This document shows positions 17,339 to 26,886 of a stretch of 64,000 bases of DNA, piece by piece. The stretch spans positions 181,850-245,849 of the forward strand of contig NZ_FQVU01000006.1 in NCBI RefSeq assembly GCF_900129455.1. Direction: 5' to 3'. A model generated the notes under the pieces. It was not told where the DNA came from. It worked only from the letters and a program-made list of their open reading frames with translations, and ran no database searches. This DNA comes from Jatrophihabitans endophyticus. Lineage in GTDB: Bacteria; Actinomycetota; Actinomycetes; Mycobacteriales; Jatrophihabitantaceae. Each line of letters begins with the position of its first letter. Position 1 is the stretch's first letter. Position numbers and translations under genes: made by a program.

Positions 17339-18625
17339 ATGCTCGACGTGCGCGCCGCCGCCCGTGACGACGTCCGCGCGGCCGCCGCGCCGGAGCCCGT
17401 CACCGATCTGCCCGACGATCCGACGGCGGTCCGCGCCGCGGCCGGCGTGCGGGCCCGGTCCCTCCCCGCCGGGACGAGCGCGCTGACCGTGAACGGGCTC
17501 GCCGGCTCGCGGCTGACGGCGTTCGTCGAGGGATTGGTGCTCGGCGGCTATCGCTTCGGCTACGCCACCGATCCGGCCCCCGCCCCGACGCGGGTCGACC
17601 TGCACGGCGTGGACGGCACCGCGGGATCCGCCGACGTCGCCGCGATCGAGCGGGGGCTCGCGAGCGCGGCCGCGACGAGCTGGGCCCGCGACCTCGCCAA
17701 CACCCCGGCCGGGACGAAGACGCCGGACTGGCTGGCCCGGCAGGCCGCGGCCGAGCTCGAGCCGCGCGGCGTCACCGTCGACGTCCACGACGAGCACTGG
17801 CTCGCCGAGCAGGGCTTCGGCGGGGTGCTCGCCGTCGGCGCCGGGTCGGCGTCGCCGCCGCGGCTGATCGAGGCGTCCTGGCGCCCTCGTGGCGCCGCGG
17901 CCGCCACCCACCTCGTCCTCGTGGGCAAGGGCATCACGTTCGACACCGGCGGCGTCAACCGCAAGCTCGGCGACGGCATGCGCACCATGCACACCGACAT
18001 GTCCGGCGGAGCCGCCGTCCTCGCCGCGTTGCGCACGATCGCCGAACGCCGGCTGCCGGTGCGCGTCACCGCCCTCGTCCCCGCGGCCGAGAACGCGCTC
18101 TCCGGCTCGTCCTACCGACCGGGCGACGTCGTACGGCACTACGGCGGGCGCACCAGCGAGATCCGCAACACCGACGCCGAGGGACGCATCGTGCTCGGGG
18201 ACGCGCTCGCCTACGCCGTGGCGCGGCTGCGGCCCACCGCGATCGTCGACGTCGCGACGCTCACCGGCGCGATGAAGATCGCGCTCGGGTTGCGCACCGG
18301 CGGGCTGTTCGCGACCTCCGATGCGCTCGCCGACGAGCTGCTGGCCGCCGGCACCGGCAGCGGCGAACCGCTGTGGCGGTTGCCGATGCCGGTCGAGTAC
18401 GCGTCGTCGCTGCGCTCGGACGTCGCCGACGCCAACAACGCGCCCGGCAACCCCGGCGCGATCACCGCCGCGCTGTTCCTCGAGCCGTTCGTGCGCGGCG
18501 TGCCGTGGGCCCATCTGGACATCGCCGGCCCCGCCCGCGCGCCGCGCGACGACGGCATGTTCGGCAAGGGGGGCACGGGCTTCGGGGCCCGTCTGCTCAG
18601 CACCTGGGTGGAAGCGCGGGCGTGA
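17339..18625 (+). CDS. Leucyl aminopeptidase family protein (M17)
   Basis: 428 residues. The catalytic domain has GKGITFDTGG (metal-bridging Lys and Asp), DMSGGAAV and NTDAEGRIVLGDAL (metal Asp/Glu and catalytic Arg), with TLTGAMKIALG and an ADANN loop. It trims N-terminal residues from peptides with two divalent metals. The N-terminal regulatory domain is short compared with the usual ~500-residue PepA. ATG 17339 has CAGGAT 6 bases upstream; GTG 17303 is an alternative. It overlaps the next gene by GTGA. Confidence 0.85.
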   Translation: MLDVRAAARDDVRAAAAPEPVTDLPDDPTAVRAAAGVRARSLPAGTSALTVNGLAGSRLTAFVEGLVLGGYRFGYATDPAPAPTRVDLHGVDGTAGSADVAAIERGLASAAATSWARDLANTPAGTKTPDWLARQAAAELEPRGVTVDVHDEHWLAEQGFGGVLAVGAGSASPPRLIEASWRPRGAAAATHLVLVGKGITFDTGGVNRKLGDGMRTMHTDMSGGAAVLAALRTIAERRLPVRVTALVPAAENALSGSSYRPGDVVRHYGGRTSEIRNTDAEGRIVLGDALAYAVARLRPTAIVDVATLTGAMKIALGLRTGGLFATSDALADELLAAGTGSGEPLWRLPMPVEYASSLRSDVADANNAPGNPGAITAALFLEPFVRGVPWAHLDIAGPARAPRDDGMFGKGGTGFGARLLSTWVEARA

Positions 18626-19305
18626 CCGCCCCGGCCGGCGAGCTCGTCCTGCCCTTCGTCGTGCGCCTCGAGCGCGACGAACCGCCGACGCGGACCGACG
18701 CGCTCGAGGCCGCCGCGGTCGCCGCGCTCGCCATGCTGACCGCCGAACGGCCGGAGTGGCAGCAGGCCGTCCGGGCCTGGGACGGCCAGCGCATCCGCAA
18801 GGTCGTGCGCCGGGCCCGCGGCGCCGACTGGCGCCGGGCGCTCACCGTCGACGGACTGGACGTCGTGCACGGCTCGGCGGAGCTGCGCGTCTACCCGCCC
18901 GTGCCGATCGACGGGTGGCCGCCCGCGCTGGCCCGGCTGCAGGTCGGCGGCACGACCCTGACCGATCCGGAGCCGCCGCCGGCGCCGACCGCCGGGCGGC
19001 CGGTGGTCCTGCTCTCGCCGCACGCCACGATGACGACGGGCAAGGCGATGGCCCAGGCCGCCCACGCCGCACAGCTCGGGTGGCGTGCCCTCGACGCGGC
19101 CGAGCGCGAACGCTGGCGCGCGGACGGGTTCGCGCTCGCCGTGCGGGACGCGACGCCACGGCAGTGGCAGGCGGCGATCGACGCCGGCGCCCCGGTGGTG
19201 CACGACGGCGGCTTCACCGAGGTCGAGCCGGGCACCGCCACTGCCCTCGTGGTGCTGCCCCAGCCGTTTCGACCCGACGAGGTCACCGGGTGGCGTCGAG
19301 AATGA
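18622..19305 (+). CDS. PTH2-family peptidyl-tRNA hydrolase-like protein
   Basis: 227 residues. The C-terminal ~115 residues show the PTH2 pattern: TGKAMAQAAHAAQLGW, the conserved Lys and Gln/His helix, then VVHDGGFTEVEPGTATALVV. The N-terminal ~100 residues are a less familiar Ala/Arg-rich domain. PTH2 enzymes free tRNA from stalled peptidyl-tRNA. It starts on a GTG overlapping the aminopeptidase stop, linking peptide and peptidyl-tRNA turnover. It overlaps the convergent toxin gene by 23 bp. Confidence 0.75.
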   Translation: MTAPAGELVLPFVVRLERDEPPTRTDALEAAAVAALAMLTAERPEWQQAVRAWDGQRIRKVVRRARGADWRRALTVDGLDVVHGSAELRVYPPVPIDGWPPALARLQVGGTTLTDPEPPPAPTAGRPVVLLSPHATMTTGKAMAQAAHAAQLGWRALDAAERERWRADGFALAVRDATPRQWQAAIDAGAPVVHDGGFTEVEPGTATALVVLPQPFRPDEVTGWRRE

Positions 19306-19666
19306 AGTGGCGGTCGAGCCCGAGCAGCACCCGGTCGGACGTGAGCAGTGTCAGGCCTTGTGCATGCGCCTGCGCCACCAGCATCCGGTCGAACGGGTCG
19401 TGACCGACGAGCTCGGGGAAGTCGCGGATCGCGGCGGCGTCGTCGAAGCCGAGCGGTAGCTCGACGACGGACTGGGCGCGGATGGCATCGGGGAGGTCGG
19501 GTGGGAGCTCGATGCGGCCGAGCATGCCCTTGACGACGAGCTCGACCACCGAGACCGCCGAGGCGTGGACGCGCGACGCCGCGGCGATGCGTGCCCGGCT
19601 CGCCCGGCCGAGTCGCGGTGAGTCGACGAGAACCCAGAGCAGGGCCGAGGTGTCAAGCAGGAGCAT
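19283..19666 (-). CDS. vapC: PIN-domain ribonuclease toxin (VapC type)
   Basis: 127 residues. The PIN acidic active site is visible as Asp5 (LLLDTSALLW), Glu42 (SVVELVV), Asp90/Asp93 (HDPFDRMLVAQA) and Asp111 (LLTSD). VapC toxins cut RNA, usually tRNA or rRNA loops, with Mg2+. The start lies 14 bases inside the antitoxin gene, the standard type II arrangement. No truncation is evident, so it should be functional. The specific RNA target is unknown. Confidence 0.9.
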   Translation of the reverse strand: MLLLDTSALLWVLVDSPRLGRASRARIAAASRVHASAVSVVELVVKGMLGRIELPPDLPDAIRAQSVVELPLGFDDAAAIRDFPELVGHDPFDRMLVAQAHAQGLTLLTSDRVLLGLDRHFILDATR

Positions 19667-19907
19667 CGCGTTCGCCGGCGACGTCGAACATGCGTCGGAT
19701 CTCGGAGTCGGCCGCGTCGAACTCGTCCTGGTCGAAGTGGATCTGATTCTTGAGCCCGCCCAGCACGATCGGGCTGCCCGTGTGCGCGACGAGGTCCACC
19801 ACCGGCCGGCCCGCCCGGGCGATGACGACCTGCTCGCCGGCCAGGACCCGGTCGATCAGCTTGGACAGGTTGGTCTTCGCGTCGTAGATGTTGACCTGGG
19901 TGGGCAC
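19653..19907 (-). CDS. vapB: Phd/YefM-type antitoxin (VapB)
   Basis: 84 residues. The N-terminal domain, VNIYDAKTNLSKLIDRVLAGEQVVIARAGRPVVDLV, is the Phd/YefM DNA-binding fold; the C-terminal half (FDQDEFDAADSEIRRMF) is the amphipathic helix that would wrap the toxin. The GTG start has TACGCT 6 bases upstream and a 16-bp palindrome just beyond, fitting autorepression. It sits directly downstream of an acyl-CoA dehydrogenase gene but has its own promoter. Confidence 0.9.
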   Translation of the reverse strand: MPTQVNIYDAKTNLSKLIDRVLAGEQVVIARAGRPVVDLVAHTGSPIVLGGLKNQIHFDQDEFDAADSEIRRMFDVAGERDAPA

Positions 19908-19913
19908 CGACCC

Positions 19914-19919
19914 AGCGTA
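19914..19919 (-). promoter_or_regulatory. -10 element of the vapBC operon, leaderless type
   Basis: On the minus strand TACGCT stands 6 bases before the antitoxin GTG. The palindrome at 19921-19936 occupies the spacer and -35 side. Confidence 0.5.
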
Positions 19920-19920
19920 T

Positions 19921-19936
19921 TGACCAGGCCTGGTCA
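19921..19936. promoter_or_regulatory. Perfect 16-bp palindrome, likely vapBC operator
   Basis: TGACCAGGCCTGGTCA is a perfect 8+8 palindrome one base upstream of the -10 element of vapB, in the 31-base gap after the acyl-CoA dehydrogenase stop. The position is right for a Phd-family antitoxin dimer repressing its own operon. Confidence 0.75.
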
Positions 19937-19938
19937 GG

Positions 19939-21081
19939 TCAACGGGGTTCGGCGTCCCGGACGACGCCTCGGCCGATGATCAGCTGCTGGATCTGACTGG
20001 TGCCCTCGTAGATCCGGAAGAGCCGCGCGTCGCGGTAGAGACGCTCCACCGCCACGCCGCGCATGTAGCCCATCCCGCCGTGGATCTGCACCGCGCGGTC
20101 GGCCACCCGGCCGACCGCTTCGGAGGCGAAGTACTTCACCATCGACGGCTCGGTGCGCCCGATCGTCCCCGCGTCGAACGCGGCGGCGGCGCGGGTCAGC
20201 ATGGCCTCGGCGGCGTAGAGCTCGGTCGCCGACTCGGCGAGCAGCGCCTGGATCAACTGGTGGTCGGCGATGCGCGCCCCGCCCTGCTCGCGTCCCGCGG
20301 CGAACGAGACCGACTCGTCGAGCAGCCGGCGCATCATGCCGACGCAGATCGAGGCGACCGACAGCCGGCCGCGCGCGACCGAGCGCATCGCGATGCGGTA
20401 CCCCTCGTCACCGCCGATGCGGGCGTCGGCGGGCACCCGCGCCCCGTCGTAGTGGACCTCGGCGGTGAGGCTGCCGGCCTGGCCCATCTTGTGGTCCTTG
20501 GGGCCGACGGTCACGCCGGCGACGTCGGTCGGGACGGCGAAGACGGAGATGCCCTGTTCGGTGTCGCCGTCGAGCACCCGCGCGAAGGTCATCACCACGT
20601 GCGCGGCCGGCGCGTTGGTGATCCAGCGCTTCGTGCCGTCGAGCACGTACTCCTCGCCCTCGCGACGCGCGGTCGTGCGCAGCGAGGACGGGTCGGAGCC
20701 GGCCTCGGGCTCGGTGAGGCCGAAGGACGCGATGATCTCGCCGGCCGCGATGCCGGGCAGCCAGCGCTCCTGCTGCGCCGCCGTGCCGGCCATGACCAGG
20801 ATCTGGCCGGCGAGGCCGTTGTTGGTGCCGAGCATCGAGCGGAACGCGGGTGCGGCGTAGGAGAGCTCGCCGACGAGCTCGGCCTCCTGCGCCATCGTCA
20901 GGCCGAGACCGCCGTACTCGACGGGCAGGGCGAACCCGAACAGCCCCATGTCGGCGGCCTGCCGGCGCAGCGTGGCCGGGATCTCGTCGCGCTCGTCGAT
21001 CTCGGTCTCGCGCGGCAGCACCTCGGTGCGCACGAAACGGCGCACCTCGGCGAGCGCCGTCCGGAAGTCCGCGTCGTCCAT
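19939..21081 (-). CDS. Acyl-CoA dehydrogenase
   Basis: 380-residue FAD enzyme introducing a double bond into acyl-CoA. LTEPEAGSDPSSLRT and KRWITNA are the FAD-binding signatures, VQIHGGMGYMRGVAVERLYRD is the second family signature, and IYEGTSQIQ supplies the catalytic Glu. The chain-length preference cannot be judged. A GAGGT ribosome site four bases before the ATG overlaps the end of glgA, only 7 bp upstream, so it is probably read from the glgA promoter. Confidence 0.9.
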   Translation of the reverse strand: MDDADFRTALAEVRRFVRTEVLPRETEIDERDEIPATLRRQAADMGLFGFALPVEYGGLGLTMAQEAELVGELSYAAPAFRSMLGTNNGLAGQILVMAGTAAQQERWLPGIAAGEIIASFGLTEPEAGSDPSSLRTTARREGEEYVLDGTKRWITNAPAAHVVMTFARVLDGDTEQGISVFAVPTDVAGVTVGPKDHKMGQAGSLTAEVHYDGARVPADARIGGDEGYRIAMRSVARGRLSVASICVGMMRRLLDESVSFAAGREQGGARIADHQLIQALLAESATELYAAEAMLTRAAAAFDAGTIGRTEPSMVKYFASEAVGRVADRAVQIHGGMGYMRGVAVERLYRDARLFRIYEGTSQIQQLIIGRGVVRDAEPR

Positions 21082-21088
21082 CGGTACC

Positions 21089-22246
21089 TCAGCCCAGCGA
21101 CTCGTACAGCTCGACGGTGCGGTGGGCGATGGCGTCCCAGCCGAACTCGCGGACCGCCCGGTCGCGGCCGGCCAGGCCCATCGCGGCCGACCGCGCGACG
21201 TCGCCGCACAGCTCGTTGACCGCGTGCGCGAGACCGTCCTCGAACTCCTCGACCGTCACCGCGTGGTAGGGGACGAGCACGCCGGTCACGCCGTCGGCGA
21301 CGACCTCCGGGATGCCGCCGACGGCGCTCGCCACCACCGCTGTCTCGCACGCCATCGCCTCGAGATTGACGATGCCCAGCGGCTCGTACACCGACGGGCA
21401 GACGAAGACGGTCGCGTGGGTCAGCAGCTGGGAGAGCTGGTCGCGCGGGAGCATGTCGCGGATCCAGACGACGCCGGTCCGGGTCGCGGCGAGCTGGGCG
21501 ACGGCCGCCTCGGTCTCGGCCGCGATCTCCGCGGTGTCGGGGGCGCCGGCGCAGAGCACGAGCTGGATCTTGGGGTCGAACGCCGCCGCGGCCCGCAGCA
21601 GGTGGGCGAGCCCCTTCTGGCGGGTGATGCGGCCGACGAAGATCGCGTAGGGGCGGTCGCGGTCGATGCCGTGCCGGTCGAGGGCGTCGTCGGTGGTGGC
21701 CGGCGCGTAGAGGGTCGTGTCGATGCCGTTGTGGATCACGTGGACCTTCGCCGGGTCGACGAACGGGTAGGCGTCGAGGACGTCGGCGCGCATGCCGTAG
21801 GAGACCGCGACGACGGCGTCGGCCGTCTCGTAGGCCTGTCGTTCGGCCCACGACGAGACCCGGTAGCCACCGCCGAGCTGCTCGGCCTTCCACGGCCGCT
21901 GCGGTTCCAGCGAGTGCGCGCTCAGCACGTGCGGGACGCCGTGCAGCTGGGCGGCGAGCACCCCGGCGAGGTTCGCGTACCAGGTATGCGAGTGGACGAC
22001 GTCCACGCCGCCCACCGCGTTCGCGATCTCGAGGTCGACGCCGAGCGTGCGCAGCGCCGGGTTCGCGTCGGCGAGGCCGGGCGGCGTGGCGTAGGCGACC
22101 GTGCCCGCCTCGTCGCGTGGCGCGCCGAAGCAGTGCACGTCGACGTCGACGAGGCGGCGCAGCTCGCGCACCAGGAACTCGACGTGGACGCCCGCGCCGC
22201 CGTAGACCTCGGGCGGGTACTCCCGCGACAACACCGCGACGCGCAT
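21089..22246 (-). CDS. glgA: GT4 glycogen synthase / maltose-1-phosphate synthase (GlgA/GlgM, actinobacterial type)
   Basis: 385 residues of GT-B fold, family GT4. The N-terminus MRVAVLSREYPPEVYGGAGV is typical, and the donor site has FVGRITRQKGLAHLLRA and CPSVYEPLGIVNLEAMACET, the latter with the catalytic Glu-x7-Glu. In mycobacteria the homologue Rv1212c (GlgM) joins ADP-glucose and glucose-1-phosphate into maltose-1-phosphate for the GlgE pathway, so the older glycogen synthase label may be wrong. TACAGT lies 6 bases before the ATG. It is divergent from glgC. Confidence 0.88.
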   Translation of the reverse strand: MRVAVLSREYPPEVYGGAGVHVEFLVRELRRLVDVDVHCFGAPRDEAGTVAYATPPGLADANPALRTLGVDLEIANAVGGVDVVHSHTWYANLAGVLAAQLHGVPHVLSAHSLEPQRPWKAEQLGGGYRVSSWAERQAYETADAVVAVSYGMRADVLDAYPFVDPAKVHVIHNGIDTTLYAPATTDDALDRHGIDRDRPYAIFVGRITRQKGLAHLLRAAAAFDPKIQLVLCAGAPDTAEIAAETEAAVAQLAATRTGVVWIRDMLPRDQLSQLLTHATVFVCPSVYEPLGIVNLEAMACETAVVASAVGGIPEVVADGVTGVLVPYHAVTVEEFEDGLAHAVNELCGDVARSAAMGLAGRDRAVREFGWDAIAHRTVELYESLG

Positions 22247-22252
22247 GGCTGC

Positions 22253-22258
22253 ACTGTA
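22253..22258 (-). promoter_or_regulatory. -10 element of glgA, leaderless type
   Basis: TACAGT on the minus strand, 6 bases before the ATG at 22246. The matching element of glgC (TAGGGT, 22325-22330) faces the other way; the two share a 90-base divergent control region. Confidence 0.5.
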
Positions 22259-22324
22259 GGGCCGCGGCGTGAGGCCGACGTGGGGTGGGGCGGTCGGAGT
22301 TCACCCCTCGTGGGCGGGGCGCAC

Positions 22325-22330
22325 TAGGGT
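22325..22330 (+). promoter_or_regulatory. -10 element of glgC, leaderless type
   Basis: TAGGGT lies exactly 6 bases before the ATG at 22337, and there is no Shine-Dalgarno sequence. Confidence 0.5.
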
Positions 22331-22336
22331 GGGGGC

Positions 22337-23557
22337 ATGGCGCGGGAGCCGCGGGTACTGGGGATCGTCCTGGCGGGCGGCGAGGGCAAGCGGCTGTGGC
22401 CGCTCACGGCCGATCGCGCCAAGCCGGCGGTGCCGTTCGGGGGCAACTACCGCCTCGTCGACTTCGTGCTGTCCAACCTCGTCAACGCGGGCTACCTGCG
22501 GCTGTGCGTGCTCACGCAGTACAAGTCCCACTCGCTCGATCGGCACGTCACGCAGACGTGGCGGCTGTCGAACATGCTCGGCAACTACGTGACGACCGTG
22601 CCGGCCCAGCAGCGGCTCGGCCCGCGCTGGTACACCGGCAGCGCCGACGCGATCCTGCAGTCGGCCAACCTGATCTACGACGACAAGCCCGAGTACATCA
22701 TCGTCTTCGGCGCCGACCACGTGTACCGCATGGACCCGCGGCAGATGGTCGACCAGCACATCCGCACCGGCGCGGGCGCGACGGTCGCGGGCATCCGCGT
22801 GCCGCGCGGCGAGGCCAGCGCGTTCGGCGTCATCGACGCCGACCCCGACCACCGCATCGTCGACTTCCTGGAGAAGCCGGCCGACCCGCCGGGGCTGCCC
22901 GACAACCCGGACCAGACGTTCGCGTCGATGGGCAACTACGTCTTCACCACCGACGCCCTGCTCGAGGCGCTGAAGGAGGACGCCGACGACCAGGAGTCCG
23001 TGCACGACATGGGCACGAACATCATGCCGCTGATGGTGAAGAAGGGGTCGGCCTACGTCTACGACTTCGCCGACAACGACGTGCCCGGCGCCACCGAGCG
23101 CGACCACGGCTACTGGCGCGACGTCGGGACGATCGACGCGTACTACGACGCCCACATGGACCTCGTCGCCGTCCACCCGATCTTCAACCTCTACAACCTG
23201 CAGTGGCCGCTGTTCACGCACCACCCGCAGCTCGCGCCGGCCAAGTTCGTCGAGGGTGGCATCGCGCAGGAGTCCATCATCGGCGCGGGCGCGATCGTCG
23301 CCGGCGCGACGGTGCGTCACAGCGTGGTCGCGAAGAACGTCCGGCTCGCGGCCGGCGCCTACGTCGAGGGCTCGGTGCTGATGGACGGCGTGCAGATCGG
23401 CCGCGGTGCCGTGGTGCGCAAGGCGATCCTGGACAAGGACGTCGTCGTGCCCGAGGGCGCGCACATCGGCCTCGAGCCGGAGCTGGACCGGCAGCGGTAC
23501 CACGTCTCCGAGGGCGGCGTCGTCGTCCTGGGCAAGAACCAGCACGCCCAGCCCTGA
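22337..23557 (+). CDS. glgC: Glucose-1-phosphate adenylyltransferase (ADP-glucose pyrophosphorylase)
   Basis: 406 residues; makes ADP-glucose from ATP and glucose-1-phosphate, the donor for GlgA/GlgM. The nucleotidyltransferase signature [25 protein letters not shown] is at the N-terminus, with [10 protein letters not shown] (catalytic Asp) and FLEKP (sugar-phosphate Lys) further on. The C-terminal third is a left-handed beta-helix ([16 protein letters not shown]). Divergence from glgA matches the mycobacterial order. Confidence 0.94.
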   Translation: MAREPRVLGIVLAGGEGKRLWPLTADRAKPAVPFGGNYRLVDFVLSNLVNAGYLRLCVLTQYKSHSLDRHVTQTWRLSNMLGNYVTTVPAQQRLGPRWYTGSADAILQSANLIYDDKPEYIIVFGADHVYRMDPRQMVDQHIRTGAGATVAGIRVPRGEASAFGVIDADPDHRIVDFLEKPADPPGLPDNPDQTFASMGNYVFTTDALLEALKEDADDQESVHDMGTNIMPLMVKKGSAYVYDFADNDVPGATERDHGYWRDVGTIDAYYDAHMDLVAVHPIFNLYNLQWPLFTHHPQLAPAKFVEGGIAQESIIGAGAIVAGATVRHSVVAKNVRLAAGAYVEGSVLMDGVQIGRGAVVRKAILDKDVVVPEGAHIGLEPELDRQRYHVSEGGVVVLGKNQHAQP

Positions 23558-23562
23558 TTGCG

Positions 23563-23579
23563 GGCCAGGCGTGCTGGCC
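23563..23579 (+). terminator. Short stem-loop after glgC
   Basis: GGCCAG and CTGGCC pair around a 5-base loop starting 6 bases after the glgC stop. The stem is short and has no T-run, so termination is only suggested by position between convergent genes. Confidence 0.35.
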
Positions 23580-23635
23580 TCGAGCGAGCCGTCAACAGTC
23601 TCGCGGACGGTCGGCTCCGGCGTCGTCGGCGCCGA

Positions 23636-24043
23636 TCAACAGGAGTGCTTGGCCGTGAAGTAATCGCCGGCCTTCACGCTCTTGGTGATACCGGTCTTGG
23701 ACGACAGCTGTACCCAGAACTGATTGCCGTTGACGTGCAGGCACACCGGGCCCCCGGCTGCCGAACCGGAGCCGAAGTACTTGATGCCCGTGGTCGATCC
23801 CGAGGCGCCCTGCCATACGGAGACGTTCACACCCGAGCTGCTGTTCCAGTAGAAACCGATGACATCGTCACCGGCCGGGTTGCACGTCTTGGAACTCCAG
23901 CTGCGCGTGTCGCTGCCCACGGTCTGGTTGCAGAAAGACGGCGACGGATCCATCGGTCTCGGTGTCGCTTCGGCCACCGAACTGCCAAGCAGACAGAGCG
24001 CGGCGGCGCCCGCCGCCGCGGCGGCCGTGTTCAGACGGTTCAT
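23636..24043 (-). CDS. Small secreted cysteine-containing protein of unknown function
   Basis: 135 residues. A signal peptide (residues 1-26, Ala-rich core, likely cut after VAEA) precedes a mature part rich in Ser, Gly and aromatic residues, with four cysteines (38, 54, 101, 135) that could form two disulfides. I do not recognise the family. The look of the mature chain (WNSSSGVNVSVWQGASGS, VCLHVNGNQFWVQLSS) suggests a small beta-barrel. GGGAGGAAT just before the ATG is a strong ribosome site. A possible promoter (TTGCAC, 18 bases, TATGCA) lies about 50-80 bases upstream. Confidence 0.7.
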   Translation of the reverse strand: MNRLNTAAAAAGAAALCLLGSSVAEATPRPMDPSPSFCNQTVGSDTRSWSSKTCNPAGDDVIGFYWNSSSGVNVSVWQGASGSTTGIKYFGSGSAAGGPVCLHVNGNQFWVQLSSKTGITKSVKAGDYFTAKHSC

Positions 24044-24254
24044 GATTCCTCCCAGAAGTTGGACGCGGCTTCGCCGCACCTGGGCGATTGCATACTCTTC
24101 GTCCCCCGGAGAGTGCAAGATCGTGCTCGCGGGCCGGCACCGATGGTCCGGTCGTGACACCTCGACGTCACGGTTTTGTTTCCACCCCGCACGGCAGGAT
24201 CGCTCGCAGCTAGGGTTTGCGTCACTGTCGATCGATCTCGTTCGAGGAGCGCCC

Positions 24255-25151
24255 GTGCCAACCCGCACCCGCACGCTGTCAACCCTGCTCGGCCTCGCCG
24301 CCGCCTCCGCCGTGGCGCTCACTGGATGCGCCAGCAACAGCGAGGGCGGCGGGCCGACCGGCAGCGTCACCGGCACCGTCTCGAAGGACGACACCGCCGC
24401 GAAGAACGTCCCGGCCAAGATCAAGAGCCGCGGGACGCTCATCGCCGCGATCAACGCGCCCTACGCCCCCAACGAGTTCGTGCAGAACGGCAAAGTCGTC
24501 GGCTTCGACATCGACCTCATGACCGCGATCTCCAAGTCGCTCGGCCTCAAGGTGCAGTTCCGGCAGTCGGCCTTCGAGCAGATCATCCCCAGGGTGCAGG
24601 GCGGCACCTATGACGCCGGCACCTCGTCGTTCACCGACACCGTGGAGCGGCAGAAGTCGGTCGACTTCGTCGACTACTACAACGCCGGCGTGCTGTGGGC
24701 CTCGCCGAAGGGCAAGAAGGTCGACCCGCTCAACGCCTGCGGGCTACGGGTGTCGGTGCAGTCGACCACGTACGAGCAGACCGACGAGCTCCCCGCGCTG
24801 AGCAAGAAGTGCAAGTCCGCCGGCAAGAAGCCCATCACGGTCGTGCCTTACGACGACCAGGACGAGGCCACCAACGCCGTCGTCCTCGGCAAGGTCGACG
24901 CGATGTCGGCCGATTCGCCGATCACGCTCTACGCGATCAAGCAGTCCGGCGGCAAGCTGCAGCAGGCCGGCGCCTTGCGCGAGGCGGCGCCCTACGGCTG
25001 GGCGGTGAAGAAGGGCTCGACGCTCGGGCAGGCCTTCAAGGGCGCGCTCGAGTCGCTGATCAAGGACGGCACCTACCTGCAGATCTGCACCAAGTGGGGC
25101 GTGCAAGCCGGAGCGATCAAGACCGTCAAGATCAACGGAGGCACGATCTGA
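24255..25151 (+). CDS. Amino-acid ABC transporter substrate-binding lipoprotein
   Basis: 298 residues. The signal ends in a lipobox ALTGC with the lipid-bearing Cys25. The mature protein has the family 3 binding-protein pattern: GTLIAAINAPYAPNEF, GFDIDLMTAISKSLGLKVQF, YDAGTSSFTDTVERQKSVDF. These proteins capture polar amino acids or related compounds. The GTG at 24255 follows GAGGAGC with four bases spacing. It heads an overlapping operon with permease, ATPase and an FAD oxidase. Confidence 0.9.
   Translation: MPTRTRTLSTLLGLAAASAVALTGCASNSEGGGPTGSVTGTVSKDDTAAKNVPAKIKSRGTLIAAINAPYAPNEFVQNGKVVGFDIDLMTAISKSLGLKVQFRQSAFEQIIPRVQGGTYDAGTSSFTDTVERQKSVDFVDYYNAGVLWASPKGKKVDPLNACGLRVSVQSTTYEQTDELPALSKKCKSAGKKPITVVPYDDQDEATNAVVLGKVDAMSADSPITLYAIKQSGGKLQQAGALREAAPYGWAVKKGSTLGQAFKGALESLIKDGTYLQICTKWGVQAGAIKTVKINGGTI
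25137..25141 (+). promoter_or_regulatory. Ribosome binding site that decides the CTG start
   Basis: GGAGG lies inside the last codons of the binding-protein gene, six bases before CTG 25148. It is the only good ribosome site in the neighbourhood and points to no conventional start codon in the permease frame. Confidence 0.7.
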
Positions 25152-26076
25152 CCACCACACCGCCGACGCGTACCGACGAGCCGGTCCGCGACGACGCCGA
25201 CATCGACGCGGTCCCGCTCCGGCGGCCGGGCCGCTGGATCGCCGCGGTCGTGGTGCTCGCGCTCGTGGCCCTCTTCGTCTACGGGGTGGCGACGAACGAC
25301 CGGTTCCGCTGGGACATCTACAGCAAGTACGTCGTTGACCAGCGGCTGTCCAGCGGTGCATGGGTGACGCTCCAGGTGACGTTCTGGGCCATGGTCATCG
25401 GCATCGGCCTCGGCTCCCTGCTCGCGGTGATGCGGCTGACCGACAACCCGGTGCTGAAGTCGGTGTCGTGGACCTATGTGTGGATCTTTCGCGGGACCCC
25501 GGTCTACGTACAACTCGTCTTCTGGGGCCTGTTCGGGACGCTGTTCCCCAACCTGCGCTTCGGCGTGCCGTTCGGGCCAACCCTGCTCCACCTCGACATT
25601 CAGAACCTCGAGGCCGCGTTCTTCTTCGCCTGCGTCGGGCTGGGACTCAACGAGGCCGGTTACATGGCGGAGATCGTGCGCGCCGGCATCACGTCGGTCG
25701 GTGAGGGACAGTCGGAGGCCGCGACCGCGCTGGGCATGTCGTGGTCGTTGACCATGCGTCGTGTCGTGCTGCCACAGGCCATGCGGGTGATCATCCCGCC
25801 CACCGGCAACGAGGTGATCAGCATGCTCAAGACCGCGTCGCTCGTCGTCGCGATCCCGCTGACCAGCGAGCTGTACTACCAGTCGCGACAGATCTCGGCG
25901 GCGATCTTCCAGCCCGTGCCGCTGCTGCTCGCGGCCGCCACCTGGTATCTCGCCATCACCAGCGTCTTCATGGTCGGTCAGTACTTCCTCGAGAAGCGTT
26001 TCTCGCGCGGTGCATCGCGAACGATGACGGATCGACAGCTGCGGGCGATGACGGTCGGCCCTCGGGACGAGACGCC

Positions 26077-26080
<4 letters not shown>
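25148..26080 (+). CDS. Amino-acid ABC transporter permease with a probable CTG start
   Basis: 310 residues, His/Glu-type permease. After a charged N-terminal tail and one span it has [36 protein letters not shown] and the EAA loop [20 protein letters not shown]. No ATG, GTG or TTG exists in frame between the preceding stop region and the first membrane span; a CTG at 25148 overlaps the lipoprotein stop (CTGA) and has GGAGG six bases upstream at 25137-25141. The start codon is therefore most likely CTG, rare in bacteria. Confidence 0.85.
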
Positions 26081-26882
<802 letters not shown>

Positions 26883-26886
<4 letters not shown>

